A DNA stretch of 64,000 nucleotides from Bacteroides gallinarum DSM 18171 = JCM 13658 (GTDB lineage: Bacteria; Bacteroidota; Bacteroidia; Bacteroidales; Bacteroidaceae): the NCBI RefSeq assembly GCF_000374365.1, contig NZ_KB894121.1:62001-126000 (forward strand). The letters are read 5' to 3'. A program made the translations under genes and the position numbers. Positions 27,301 to 35,911 of this stretch are shown piece after piece (the first letter of the stretch is position 1; every line of letters begins with the position of its first letter). The notes beneath the pieces were generated by a model that ran no database searches, was not told where the DNA came from, and was given only the letters and a program-made list of their open reading frames with translations.

Positions 27301-28747
27301 CCTTCATTATCTCAATAGGATTATAATCGTTCAAGGCGATACGCACGGAAGGTTGCAGCTCCATGCCTGCGGCTTCCGCTCCTTCTGCAAATGCCTGCCT
27401 GCTTTCTGCCGATACGGAGTTGAATACGACGCAACCGCCGGGCAGCAGTACCTCCTTTATTTTCATCAGCATCTCCGGCAGATGTCCGCCATGCCCGCCT
27501 ATAAAGACGGCATCGGGGCGGGGGAGCGTTCCCGTTTCCGCTTGCAGGAAATCGCCGATGATTGCCGTGATGCCCGGCGCACCGAAACGGCGGCTGTTGA
27601 TATTCATCAGTTCTTCACCTTCGGCACGTATCTCGAAAGAAACGACCGTAAGGTGGGGAAATTGCAGCCGGGCTTCTATGGAAACCGAGCCGGTACAGAA
27701 ACCCACATCCCAAAACACACGCCGGCGGTTCAGCTCCAACGCCTGCAATGTAAGCAGGCGGATAGGGGCTTTGGTTATCATCCGGGCGCGTCCGTCCAGG
27801 TGGGCGAACAGCTTGTCGGGTATGCCGAAAGGACGGGCTGGCAACGGGCTGTACACACATTCGTGGCAGGCTTGCCCGTTCGCCTCTCCGGGATAGCAGG
27901 CGCAGAGTAACAGGTTGTTGGGATGCTCGAACGTGCCCAATGCCGCTTCTTCCAATGTCATGCGGAGAATGCGTTCTTTTCCGGGATTGCCGAGATGCTC
28001 TCCTACATACATCGTGTAATGGCGGTAGCCGTATTCCAGCATCCGGGTGGCGATTGCGGCAGGAGTATGTTCCCGGTCGGTGAGGATGCCGATTTTAGGT
28101 GCACGCTCTATTAGGGCGCGGTCGAACTCATGCCAGGGGCGTCCCGTCAGCGAAACGGTACGCATATCGTCGTAAGGCATTACGAGGCGGTGCGCCAATA
28201 CCTGGAGCGAGTTGAAAGACGGGTAAAGCGTGATTGCCGCATCCGGCAGCTTCCGCCTTACCGTATTGGCAAAGCCGAAGAACAACGGGTCGCCCGAAGC
28301 GAAAACTATAATCTGTCCGGCAGGATTATTATCTTCCGTACCATTCCGTACTGTTCCGGAAGTGGTAGATGCTTTTTTATGCTGTGTAGATACGCATTCA
28401 TTTTGTATAAGTACTTTTTCATCCCGTGTAGATACGCTTTCATTCTGTACAAGTACTTTTTCATCCCGCGTAAATACGCTTTCATCCTGCACAAGAACTT
28501 TTTCATTCCGCATAAGCGCTTTTTCATACTGTGCAAACACATTATCCAGCGGCACGGTAATGGAAATCCATATCGCATCGTCCGGTAGCAAGCCGCCTAC
28601 AATCTCCTTGTGCCGTACCCCTCCCGAAAACACCTTTCCTTGCCGTATATGCTCCAGTACTTCCGGCGGGAAGAAAGGCGTCCGGTTATCATCCATTCCT
28701 ATAATGATAAATTTCCGTTGCATCGCCGATTTCCAGTCATTATTCAT
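27266..28747 (-). CDS. cbiET: CbiE-CbiT fusion: precorrin-6Y C5,15-methyltransferase (decarboxylating)
   Basis: The N-terminal CbiE methylase (FIIIGMDDNRTPFFPPEV, FASGDPLFFGFANTV) and C-terminal CbiT (RRRVFWDVGFCTGSVSIEA, AVFIGGHGGHLPEML) together methylate C5 and C15 and remove the C12 acetate carboxyl. The equivalent single protein is CobL. Residues about 73-145 inside CbiE are a foreign-looking insert with a 14-residue repeat (DEKVLVQNESVSTR), between a beta strand and the SAM-binding GDP motif. The C-terminus ends in a short repeat (MKAVSPE MKVVSS). The gene is 9 bases downstream of cbiHC. Confidence 0.92.
   Translation of the reverse strand: MNNDWKSAMQRKFIIIGMDDNRTPFFPPEVLEHIRQGKVFSGGVRHKEIVGGLLPDDAIWISITVPLDNVFAQYEKALMRNEKVLVQDESVFTRDEKVLVQNESVSTRDEKVLIQNECVSTQHKKASTTSGTVRNGTEDNNPAGQIIVFASGDPLFFGFANTVRRKLPDAAITLYPSFNSLQVLAHRLVMPYDDMRTVSLTGRPWHEFDRALIERAPKIGILTDREHTPAAIATRMLEYGYRHYTMYVGEHLGNPGKERILRMTLEEAALGTFEHPNNLLLCACYPGEANGQACHECVYSPLPARPFGIPDKLFAHLDGRARMITKAPIRLLTLQALELNRRRVFWDVGFCTGSVSIEARLQFPHLTVVSFEIRAEGEELMNINSRRFGAPGITAIIGDFLQAETGTLPRPDAVFIGGHGGHLPEMLMKIKEVLLPGGCVVFNSVSAESRQAFAEGAEAAGMELQPSVRIALNDYNPIEIMKAVSPEMKVVSS
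28370..28530. repeat. 42-bp (2 x 21) array inside the CbiE domain
   Basis: Alternating 21-bp units (TACTTTTTCATCCCGTGTAG type and TACGCTTTCATTCTGTACAA type) give about four 42-bp periods, read in frame as DEKVLVQNESVSTR-like peptides. It is degenerate and has no stops on the coding strand. Confidence 0.8.
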
Positions 28748-28756
28748 TAGTCTCCC

Positions 28757-30202
28757 TCATACATCCCTTCCCGGCCTTAGCTGTTCCGCATCGTTGTAGC
28801 ATAAGATAGCGTTCACTAAGGTGGCGGCGAGATTACTGCCGCCTTTGCGTCCTTCCACGATTATCTTCGGGATATGGGTAAAAGGCTTTATCATATGTTT
28901 GGACTCCTGCACGTGCACGAAGCCCACCGGAGCGGCGATAATCCCTGCCGGATACGCTTTCCCTTTACGGATAAGGTCGCAAAGCTCCATTAGGGCGGTC
29001 GGAGCGTTGCCGAATACGAAAAGCGCATCGGGACAATCTTCCACAGCCAGGCGCGTGCCTGCCTGCGTCCGGGTGATGCCTTTCTCTGCCGCCATTGCAG
29101 CGGTACGCGAATCGCCGAGATAGCATTTCACCTCCACACCCAGACGCTCCAAAGCCCCTTTACGGATACCGCTGGCAGCCATTGTTACATCCGTAACGAT
29201 TGTCCGTATGCGTCCTTCGATGATGCCCCGGTACAATGTTTCCACAGCTCCTGCGTCCGTATGCAGCAACTTTTCCATTTCAAAATCTGCGGTGGTATGG
29301 ATAGCGTGCAGCAGCGCCCATTTATGGTCGAGGGGAATGTTATCGTTCTTCAATTCCTTTTCTATGGTACGGAAGCTCCGTATCATGATATCCTGTCCTT
29401 TATTGATTTGGAGGTGGCTTGCAGAGGACGGGGAATGCCCCCTTTCATCTTCCCTATAATACCCCCGCGGTGTAATTATCGTCCCGTTCCACTCGTAAGA
29501 CTGCGAGTTGCCTATCAGCACAACGGTGAACATATCTATATCTTCGGGATTGAACGCTTCCAGCGTGGTTATATGCACCTCTTGTTCGGGGCGTCCCGCC
29601 TGGCGCACATACCCCACGGGCGTCTGCGGTGAGCGTCCCTCCTGCAAGAACAGTTCTTTCAGGCGGTAAAGCTGCCAATAGCGCCCCTCGCTTTTGGGGT
29701 TGTAGACAGCCGTCACGAAATCGGCGGCGGCAGCGGCTACGATACGCTTCTCGATGCGCTCCCACGGCGTCATCAGGTCTGACAGCGAAATCACGCAGAA
29801 ATCATGCCCGACGGGAGCGCCCAGCAAGGCGGCAGCCTTTTGGAAAGCGCTGATACCCGGCAGCGAAACAACCTCTATGTCGCTGTACCGTTGGCGCTTC
29901 ATCTCATAAATAAGGGGAGTCATGCCGTAAATCCCTGCATCGCCCGAGCTGACAACGCATACCGTCTTACCCTGTCCGGCAAGTTCGAAAGCCTGTTCGG
30001 CACGGTCGCGTTCCCGCTTCATCCCCGTGTCTATACATTCCGTTCCGGGACGGAGGTGGGGAGTGACGAACCGGAAATAATATTTGTATCCTACCACTAC
30101 ATCCGCTTCCTTCAAAGCGGCGATTACGGCAGGCGTAATATCCTGCTCATTACCCGGACCGATACCGGCAACGATGATTTTGGGCTGTTTCATAAGTTCC
30201 AT
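28757..30202 (-). CDS. cbiHC: CbiH-CbiC fusion: precorrin-3B C17-methyltransferase / precorrin-8X methylmutase
   Basis: Residues 1 to about 250 are CbiH/CobJ (KIIVAGIGPGNEQDITPAVI, VSSGDAGIYGMTPLIYEM, SLSDLMTPWERIEKRI), which methylates C17 during ring contraction. The C-terminal part is CbiC/CobH (HAIHTTADFEMEKLLHTD, TIVTDVTMAASGIRKGAL), which moves the C11 methyl to C12 to give cobyrinate. Length is 481. The start may be Met4 (MKQPKIIV). It is the second gene of the riboswitch-controlled operon, 156 bases after cbiK; that gap shows nothing notable. Confidence 0.93.
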   Translation of the reverse strand: MELMKQPKIIVAGIGPGNEQDITPAVIAALKEADVVVGYKYYFRFVTPHLRPGTECIDTGMKRERDRAEQAFELAGQGKTVCVVSSGDAGIYGMTPLIYEMKRQRYSDIEVVSLPGISAFQKAAALLGAPVGHDFCVISLSDLMTPWERIEKRIVAAAAADFVTAVYNPKSEGRYWQLYRLKELFLQEGRSPQTPVGYVRQAGRPEQEVHITTLEAFNPEDIDMFTVVLIGNSQSYEWNGTIITPRGYYREDERGHSPSSASHLQINKGQDIMIRSFRTIEKELKNDNIPLDHKWALLHAIHTTADFEMEKLLHTDAGAVETLYRGIIEGRIRTIVTDVTMAASGIRKGALERLGVEVKCYLGDSRTAAMAAEKGITRTQAGTRLAVEDCPDALFVFGNAPTALMELCDLIRKGKAYPAGIIAAPVGFVHVQESKHMIKPFTHIPKIIVEGRKGGSNLAATLVNAILCYNDAEQLRPGRDV

Positions 30203-30358
30203 ATTTCTATATACAAAGATACGTCAATTTAGCGGATTACAGGCATGAAACGGCAAATTTCCCACTTCGTTTTTGCGGTATTTCCCCACCTCTATTTAAT
30301 GGCAACGTTTATGCCTCATTCAATAATAAGATGCTCGCCTCATTCCGCAATGACATCC

Positions 30359-31321
30359 TTACTTCACCTCCTTGCCTGCCGCATACGCCGCTTTCTTCTC
30401 CATGATACCCAGCATGCGGTGTTTCAGTCCGAAACGGATGTGCTCTATAAATATATCCTGTATCTCAGGAACTTGTCCCAACCCTTCCAGGCGGGTATTT
30501 ACGGTGTAACCCTCTTTCTCGAGCGCCTCCTTCCAGTCGCCCGCAATATCGTTCTTGGCATGGTCGCCGGCAACGAACATTAAAGGAACGAGCGTTACGC
30601 TTTTGGCTTTGGCAGCTTTCAGTTGTGCAGACATCGTTTCGAAAGTCGGATAACCCTCGATAGTGCCTACGTGGAAGTTAGTCCGGCCGTCGGCTTTCAG
30701 CATATAATCAATCTGGCCGTACATGGCAGTACTGGGAGTATAAGTGCCGTGCCCTACGAGAACGATGTGCTCTTTGGCGTTCTTTTTCCCGTTGGCAGGC
30801 GTGCCGAAACGTTTTTCCAGGATAGCGGTCACTTCTTCGCAATCTTCTACCGAATAGAACAGGGGCGTGCCTACACGTATCTGCTTGAAGAAAGGCAACA
30901 CACTTTCCACATCGCGGCGGAGCGATTCCATTTCCACACCGTCGATGATATTAGTGCTCTGTATGATGACATGCGTATAACCCTCGCTGCGCAGCCGGAG
31001 CAAAACATCCAGCGGAGTAGCTTTGTCGATGCCCCGTGCCTTGAGGCGGCGTATGATGATGCGCGAGGTATAAGCCTCCCTGAACTCCAGTTCCGGAAAA
31101 GCAGCCTTAGCCTTGGCATTAATGGCGTCGATAGTCTGTGCACGGGTATCGTCGTGCGTAGTGCCGAAGTGCACCATGAGCAAGGCAGCCTTATCGCCCG
31201 GCTTCATATTTGCCAGCATATCGTCTGCAACGAAATTTTCTCCTTCGTGCGCGGAGCAGAAAAGGGAGAACACGGTTAATATTAAAAACAGGCTCGTTCT
31301 CATACTTGTCTTCATAATCAT
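30359..31321 (-). CDS. cbiK: Exported sirohydrochlorin cobaltochelatase CbiK
   Basis: CbiK inserts Co2+ into sirohydrochlorin, the first committed step of the anaerobic pathway. Residues matching Salmonella CbiK Glu89, His145 and His207 are present as Glu130 (DGVEME), His191 (VLVGHGTYTP) and His254 (VAGDHAKND). The first about 24 residues (MRTSLFLILTVFSLFCSAHE region) form a signal peptide, so the product should be periplasmic. Periplasmic CbiK forms are known in Desulfovibrio. The start may be any of three close methionines. It heads the cbi operon behind a cobalamin riboswitch. Confidence 0.88.
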   Translation of the reverse strand: MIMKTSMRTSLFLILTVFSLFCSAHEGENFVADDMLANMKPGDKAALLMVHFGTTHDDTRAQTIDAINAKAKAAFPELEFREAYTSRIIIRRLKARGIDKATPLDVLLRLRSEGYTHVIIQSTNIIDGVEMESLRRDVESVLPFFKQIRVGTPLFYSVEDCEEVTAILEKRFGTPANGKKNAKEHIVLVGHGTYTPSTAMYGQIDYMLKADGRTNFHVGTIEGYPTFETMSAQLKAAKAKSVTLVPLMFVAGDHAKNDIAGDWKEALEKEGYTVNTRLEGLGQVPEIQDIFIEHIRFGLKHRMLGIMEKKAAYAAGKEVK

Positions 31322-31390
31322 AACAGAATTTTGGTTTTATAATTGATAATTTAGTCTTCCTAATCCCGGGGCGACCATTGTCTTTCTAAC

Positions 31391-31595
31391 GGCATAGGCA
31401 GGTTTCCTGGCTTACCCCTGCAAGAAAACGCGTAACCTTCCCGTCCTTGTCGGACAGTGGTATGAATGAGGATGTTTCCTTGCACTTTATCCGCGTATGC
31501 ACCGGGATAAAATGGAGTTTACAGTAGCGGGCACTGTTCCGGACTTGCACCGGATTCCCTTTTATACGGCAGGCAGGATGCGCTGCCGTATCACC
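31391..31595 (-). promoter_or_regulatory. Cobalamin riboswitch upstream of cbiK
   Basis: Read on the minus strand, the element has GGGAATCCGGTGCAAGTCCG followed by GAACAGTGCCCGCTACTGTA and the B12 box ending AGCCAGGAAACCTGCC. A -7 box (TATCTTTG) at 31613-31606 places the transcript start just before it. It ends about 70 bases before the cbiK start, the arrangement of an OFF switch. Confidence 0.93.
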
Positions 31596-31605
31596 TAAAC
31601 CGGGA

Positions 31606-31613
31606 CAAAGATA
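31606..31613 (-). promoter_or_regulatory. -7 box of the cbi operon
   Basis: The minus strand reads TATCTTTG, about 10 bases before the first helix of the cobalamin riboswitch. Confidence 0.6.
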
Positions 31614-31694
31614 TATATAAATTCCATATATCGGAGTAATGAGCCGGTGATTTAATTTATCCGCGATATATATTGCGTAAAAGAAAAAACATTG

Positions 31695-31702
31695 TACCTT
31701 TG
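31695..31702 (+). promoter_or_regulatory. -7 box of the Xus-like operon
   Basis: TACCTTTG matches TAnnTTTG with TTG at 31673-31675 as a possible -33 element. It is divergent from the cbi promoter 80 bases away and precedes the plus-strand riboswitch by about 130 bases. Confidence 0.6.
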
Positions 31703-31829
31703 CACCCGAAAATCAAACCCTTTAAGGAATAAAAAAGAAACTGTTTATTTCTTAACGGTTTAGACATAAGATTGTTATGTAAATCGGTTCGCATTCATTT
31801 CCAAATGTTCGCATGGCATTTTCAAATGA

Positions 31830-31976
31830 AGGACGATTAAAAGGGAATCAGGTGCAAATCCTGAACAGTCCCGCTGCTGTAAGCTCTCAACAGTGTTACC
31901 GGAGAGATACGCCACTGTCTTATTTTTCAGGACGGGAAGGTTCCGGTAATGGAGCAAGTCAGAAGACCTGCCGGTT
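31830..31976 (+). promoter_or_regulatory. Cobalamin riboswitch upstream of the Xus-like operon
   Basis: The core GGGAATCAGGTGCAAATCCT plus GAACAGTCCCGCTGCTGTAA and the B12 box GCAAGTCAGAAGACCTGCC (31953-31971) are clear. About 125 bases separate it from the receptor ATG at 32100 and contain CGTGGGATAAGG, also found (as CGTGGGATAGG) after the riboswitch at 42.9 kb, so this may be part of the expression platform. Confidence 0.93.
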
Positions 31977-32099
31977 TATTTGTGTTTTTAAAGCTTTCGT
32001 GGGATAAGGCTGAAAACAATATTCACGAGTACTTTTCCGTAACCGGTGGACTTTGTTTGTTTTTTCGTGCCGTTTTCCCCATGAATTAAAATTTGAAGA

Positions 32100-34481
32100 A
32101 TGGCATACCGAAGAAACAACAACCGCTTATCCCGTACATTACTGTTCGTATCCCTATTATTGCTTTCCGATTTGCTGGCGGCACAAGGCACATACACCAT
32201 ATCCGGCGTCGTGTCGGACGCAGGCAAGCATCCCCTGCCGGCGGCTATGGTGGCGGTAGAAAGCTCCACTACGGGCACATACACCGACGACAAGGGCGCA
32301 TACTCCCTGCGGCTTCCTGCCGGAAAACACAAGCTCGTGGTATCGTTGTACGGCTACAACACCATAAAGAAAGAAATCGATGTACGGAAAAACCAGACCT
32401 TCGACTTCAGGTTGCAGGAAAACTCGGTAGACCTGCAATCCGTTACGGTGTACGGCAAGAGCCAGACGCAGAAACTGCGCGAGGGAGCCTATACGGTGAA
32501 CGCCGTCGATGTAAAATCCATAGCCAACTCTACCACCAACCTGAACGACGTCATTAACCGTACCACCGGCATCAAGGTACGTACCGAAGGCGGGCTGGGC
32601 TCCGATTTCGAGCTGTCGCTGAACGGAATGTCGGGCAATGCAGTGCGTTATTTTGTAGACGGAGTACCTATGGATACCAAAGGGACGGAAATATCGCTGG
32701 CTAACTTTCCGGTAAACACTATCGACCATATCGAGATATATAAAGGCGTCGTTCCCGCCCATTTGGGCGCTGATGCTTTGGGAGGAGCTATCAATATTAT
32801 CACTAAAAAGGAGAAAAAGAACTTTTTAGACGCCTCATTCAGTATAGGTTCTTTCCATACCTATCTTGCAGATTTGAATGCGCAAGTATATTTCCCCAAG
32901 ACAGGTATTGTCCTGAAACCGACGATAGGCTTTAATTATTCCAAGAACGATTATACGGTAAAGGATGTAGAGCTGTGGAATGAAGAACAGGGTAAATACA
33001 TGCTGGCCGATGCCAAGCGTTTCCACGATGATTACCTCTCGGTGCTGGCACAGGTAGAGGTAGGGGTGGAAAACAAGAAATGGGCCGACGCATTCTACGT
33101 TTCCGGCTCTTACTCGAAGGTAGATAAGGAACTCCAGACAGGAGCCATGCAAAGCATCGTTTACGGTATGGCAGAGAAGCAGCAGGACGCCTGGAACGTT
33201 TCGGCACGCTACCGTAAGAAAGATTTCCTGATAGAAAAGCTGGCGATGAACGCACTTGTTTCCCACACGTGGGACCATGCGCTTACCGTAGATACGGCTT
33301 TCCGTAAATACAGTTGGAACCAGTCGTACATTGAAAGTGCACGGAATGAGATAACCGGATACGGCAAGCAACTGCGTCATTACAAACGTCCGCTTACGGT
33401 AGTACGCGCCAATCTGAATTATGATTTTAACAAATACCACTCTATCAACCTGAATTACTTGCTGACACGTACGGGAAACAAACGCTACGACGATTTCGAT
33501 GACGAGTTTGTACCCTCGAATGACGTATTGGCGAAACACATTGTGGGGCTTTCGTACAACCAGTCGTTCATGAATGACAGGTTGGTGAACACTTTCTTCC
33601 TGAAAGACTATATCAACCATGTCAAGATAGAACAGACAGACCTGTCCTGGATAACGAACTCCGCCAATATGCCCCGTAGCACTACGAAAAACAATCCGGG
33701 CTACGGGTTGGGCACGCGCTACAACTTTTGCGAGCCTTTTGCCCTGAAAGCATCCTATGAGCATACCGTTCGCCTTCCTCTGGCCAGGGAGTTGTTGGGA
33801 AACGGTACGACCATATACGCCAACCTCGCCTTGAAGCCCGAACACAGCAATAATTTCAATGTGGGCGCTTTCGGAAATATCCGTCTGGCTCCCAAACACC
33901 TGCTTTATTACGAGGCAAATGCCTTTTACCGTAAGGTGGAGGACTATATACATGCCGTGGTATCGGAAGTAGAAGGCATGATGCAGTATGACAACATCTC
34001 CAATGTAACAATGAAAGGAGCGGAGGGAGAGCTGCGCTATACCTACGACAACCTGCTGCAACTGACTACTAATTGCAGCTACCAGGAAGCGCGTGACATG
34101 AATCCGCTGAAAAAAGACGGAAAGCCTTCCGTAACCTATAAGAACAAGATACCTAACAGGCCGTGGCTGTTTAGCAATACCGAGCTGACCCTGACACAAA
34201 GAAATCTTTTCCAGAGAGACGACAAAGTACGTTTCGGCTATCTGTACCAGTACGTCCACTGGTTCTACCTCACCTGGGAAGGATACGGGTCATTGGACAG
34301 CAAGTCCAAAATCCCGACGCAGCACCAGCACATCGCCACCCTGACCTACTCGTGGCATAAAGAAAAATACAATATAACGTTGGAGTGCAATAATCTTTTC
34401 GACAGTAAGATATACGATAACTATATGCTGCAAAAACCCGGACGCTCCTTCTTATGCAAATTCAGACTATTCATTCATTAA
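32100..34481 (+). CDS. TonB-dependent receptor (XusA/BtuB-like)
   Basis: The 793-residue outer-membrane receptor has a signal peptide, a carboxypeptidase-regulatory-like domain (YTISGVVSDAGKHPLPAAMV), a plug (IEIYKGVVPAHLGADALGGAINI) and a 22-strand barrel ending FLCKFRLFIH. It imports a ligand using TonB energy. The cobalamin riboswitch upstream points to a corrinoid or cobalt ligand. The next genes are a DUF4374 lipoprotein and a PepSY membrane protein, the arrangement of the xenosiderophore system XusABC of Bacteroides thetaiotaomicron. Confidence 0.9.
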   Translation: MAYRRNNNRLSRTLLFVSLLLLSDLLAAQGTYTISGVVSDAGKHPLPAAMVAVESSTTGTYTDDKGAYSLRLPAGKHKLVVSLYGYNTIKKEIDVRKNQTFDFRLQENSVDLQSVTVYGKSQTQKLREGAYTVNAVDVKSIANSTTNLNDVINRTTGIKVRTEGGLGSDFELSLNGMSGNAVRYFVDGVPMDTKGTEISLANFPVNTIDHIEIYKGVVPAHLGADALGGAINIITKKEKKNFLDASFSIGSFHTYLADLNAQVYFPKTGIVLKPTIGFNYSKNDYTVKDVELWNEEQGKYMLADAKRFHDDYLSVLAQVEVGVENKKWADAFYVSGSYSKVDKELQTGAMQSIVYGMAEKQQDAWNVSARYRKKDFLIEKLAMNALVSHTWDHALTVDTAFRKYSWNQSYIESARNEITGYGKQLRHYKRPLTVVRANLNYDFNKYHSINLNYLLTRTGNKRYDDFDDEFVPSNDVLAKHIVGLSYNQSFMNDRLVNTFFLKDYINHVKIEQTDLSWITNSANMPRSTTKNNPGYGLGTRYNFCEPFALKASYEHTVRLPLARELLGNGTTIYANLALKPEHSNNFNVGAFGNIRLAPKHLLYYEANAFYRKVEDYIHAVVSEVEGMMQYDNISNVTMKGAEGELRYTYDNLLQLTTNCSYQEARDMNPLKKDGKPSVTYKNKIPNRPWLFSNTELTLTQRNLFQRDDKVRFGYLYQYVHWFYLTWEGYGSLDSKSKIPTQHQHIATLTYSWHKEKYNITLECNNLFDSKIYDNYMLQKPGRSFLCKFRLFIH

Positions 34482-34502
34482 TTATTCAAATAAAAAAAGA
34501 AA

Positions 34503-35813
34503 ATGAAAAAATTTAAATTCTTAGTATGGGCATTTGCCGCTGTCATGACAACCATGTCTTTCAGTGCTTGTAGTGATGACGATGATAACTCCGGCGATAT
34601 CGGAGGCGAAATGATTGATAAGGTGCATTATGATATCTGGGTAACTATCGGTTCCAGCGGTATGGGTTCGGATGATGCCCTGCTGGTAAAAAGCGTCAAT
34701 TCGCTTGAAGGCGACGAAACTATCGACTTTAAGAACTCAGGTTGCGATGTAACAGCCAAACTCTACCAGGAATCCATTATCGACGGACAATACTATTACC
34801 AGATTCCGAAGGAAAAAGACCGCTTCGGCAAATACCAGATTTCGAACACAGCCATTACTACGGTTGCCGAGCAAGCTTTCCAGACGAATACCTATAAAGA
34901 CCGCCGTTACTCGTTTGTATGGATAAGCGACGATACTTTCGTTATAATAGCTGCAAACGGTCCTGCCGACGAGGTAATTTGGACGAAAATCAATGCTAAC
35001 ACCATGAAAATCGAGGCAGAAGGCAATTTGGGATTGGCCGAACTCACCAATTTCACGAAATTCAGCACCTCCGGCCTGGCACGTTACCGTAAGTCCGACG
35101 ATAAGATTATCTATGCTTTCCAGGACAAAAACGACGAGACAGGTTTCTATGTAGCATTTATCGATGCAGCCACCATGAAGGTCGAAAAATATGTGAGAGA
35201 AGAACGTGCGGAGCAAATGGCAGGTACAGCCTATGGTGAATTGTTGCAGAACAAGATGTTCTTCGACAATAACGAAAACCTCTATATCGCCTGCAACAGC
35301 CGCATTCCGAACTCGGAGGCAAGCACTTGCCAGTATGGACGTCTGCTCCGCATCAAAAAGGGAGAGATGGAGTTCGACCAATCCTATGAAGGCTTCCGCC
35401 AGAATGCGAATAAAGAGGCCGACCAGGGTAAGCTGGTAACCGTAGATTACCTGGGTAACAACAAGGCGCTGATTTACGTGCAAGACCCTAAATACACAGG
35501 TTGCGGCGATGATAATGCCAAATACGAAAAGGGTAAAAACTGGGGCGATGCCTATAACTGCTATTATGCTTTGCTCGACTTGACTACGGACGAGGTAACG
35601 GAATTTACCTGCGACGGACAGAAACTGCCTTATAGCAGCGGTACTTTCTCGCAACGTTCGTTCATTCTGAACGGAAAGGCATATATCGGTGTCAATCCCG
35701 AACACACTGCACCGTGCGTATACGTATACGACATCAAGAGCGGCAGCATGAAGAAGGGAGTCACTATCCAGGAGGGTTACGACTTTAGCCGTATTGTGTA
35801 CATTGCAGATTAA
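34503..35813 (+). CDS. DUF4374 surface lipoprotein (XusB-like)
   Basis: The signal ends SFSAC with Cys23, followed by SDDDDN, the acidic surface-export signal of Bacteroides lipoproteins, so surface exposure is likely. The 436-residue product has the repeated beta-propeller-like strands of DUF4374 (YSFVWISDDTFVIIAANG, GRLLRIKKGEMEF, YVYDIKSGSMKKG). XusB, a DUF4374 protein, binds ferric enterobactin and feeds the XusA receptor. Here the ligand may instead be corrinoid-related given the riboswitch. The gene is 21 bases after the receptor. Confidence 0.83.
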   Translation: MKKFKFLVWAFAAVMTTMSFSACSDDDDNSGDIGGEMIDKVHYDIWVTIGSSGMGSDDALLVKSVNSLEGDETIDFKNSGCDVTAKLYQESIIDGQYYYQIPKEKDRFGKYQISNTAITTVAEQAFQTNTYKDRRYSFVWISDDTFVIIAANGPADEVIWTKINANTMKIEAEGNLGLAELTNFTKFSTSGLARYRKSDDKIIYAFQDKNDETGFYVAFIDAATMKVEKYVREERAEQMAGTAYGELLQNKMFFDNNENLYIACNSRIPNSEASTCQYGRLLRIKKGEMEFDQSYEGFRQNANKEADQGKLVTVDYLGNNKALIYVQDPKYTGCGDDNAKYEKGKNWGDAYNCYYALLDLTTDEVTEFTCDGQKLPYSSGTFSQRSFILNGKAYIGVNPEHTAPCVYVYDIKSGSMKKGVTIQEGYDFSRIVYIAD

Positions 35814-35835
35814 TACTAACTGCCGGTAATTATAA

Positions 35836-35887
35836 AGACAACCGGAACAAGGGATAATACAGAATGCCCGCTGTTCCGGTTTTGTCT
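35836..35887 (+). terminator. Hairpin between the DUF4374 and PepSY genes
   Basis: AGACAACCGGAACA and TGTTCCGGTTTTGTCT pair with a two-base bulge, about 20 bases after the DUF4374 stop. The T run is poor, so it more likely lowers downstream expression or protects the upstream message than ends transcription. Confidence 0.45.
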
Positions 35888-35911
35888 TATTCTGGCTTGT
35901 CATCCGTATTT

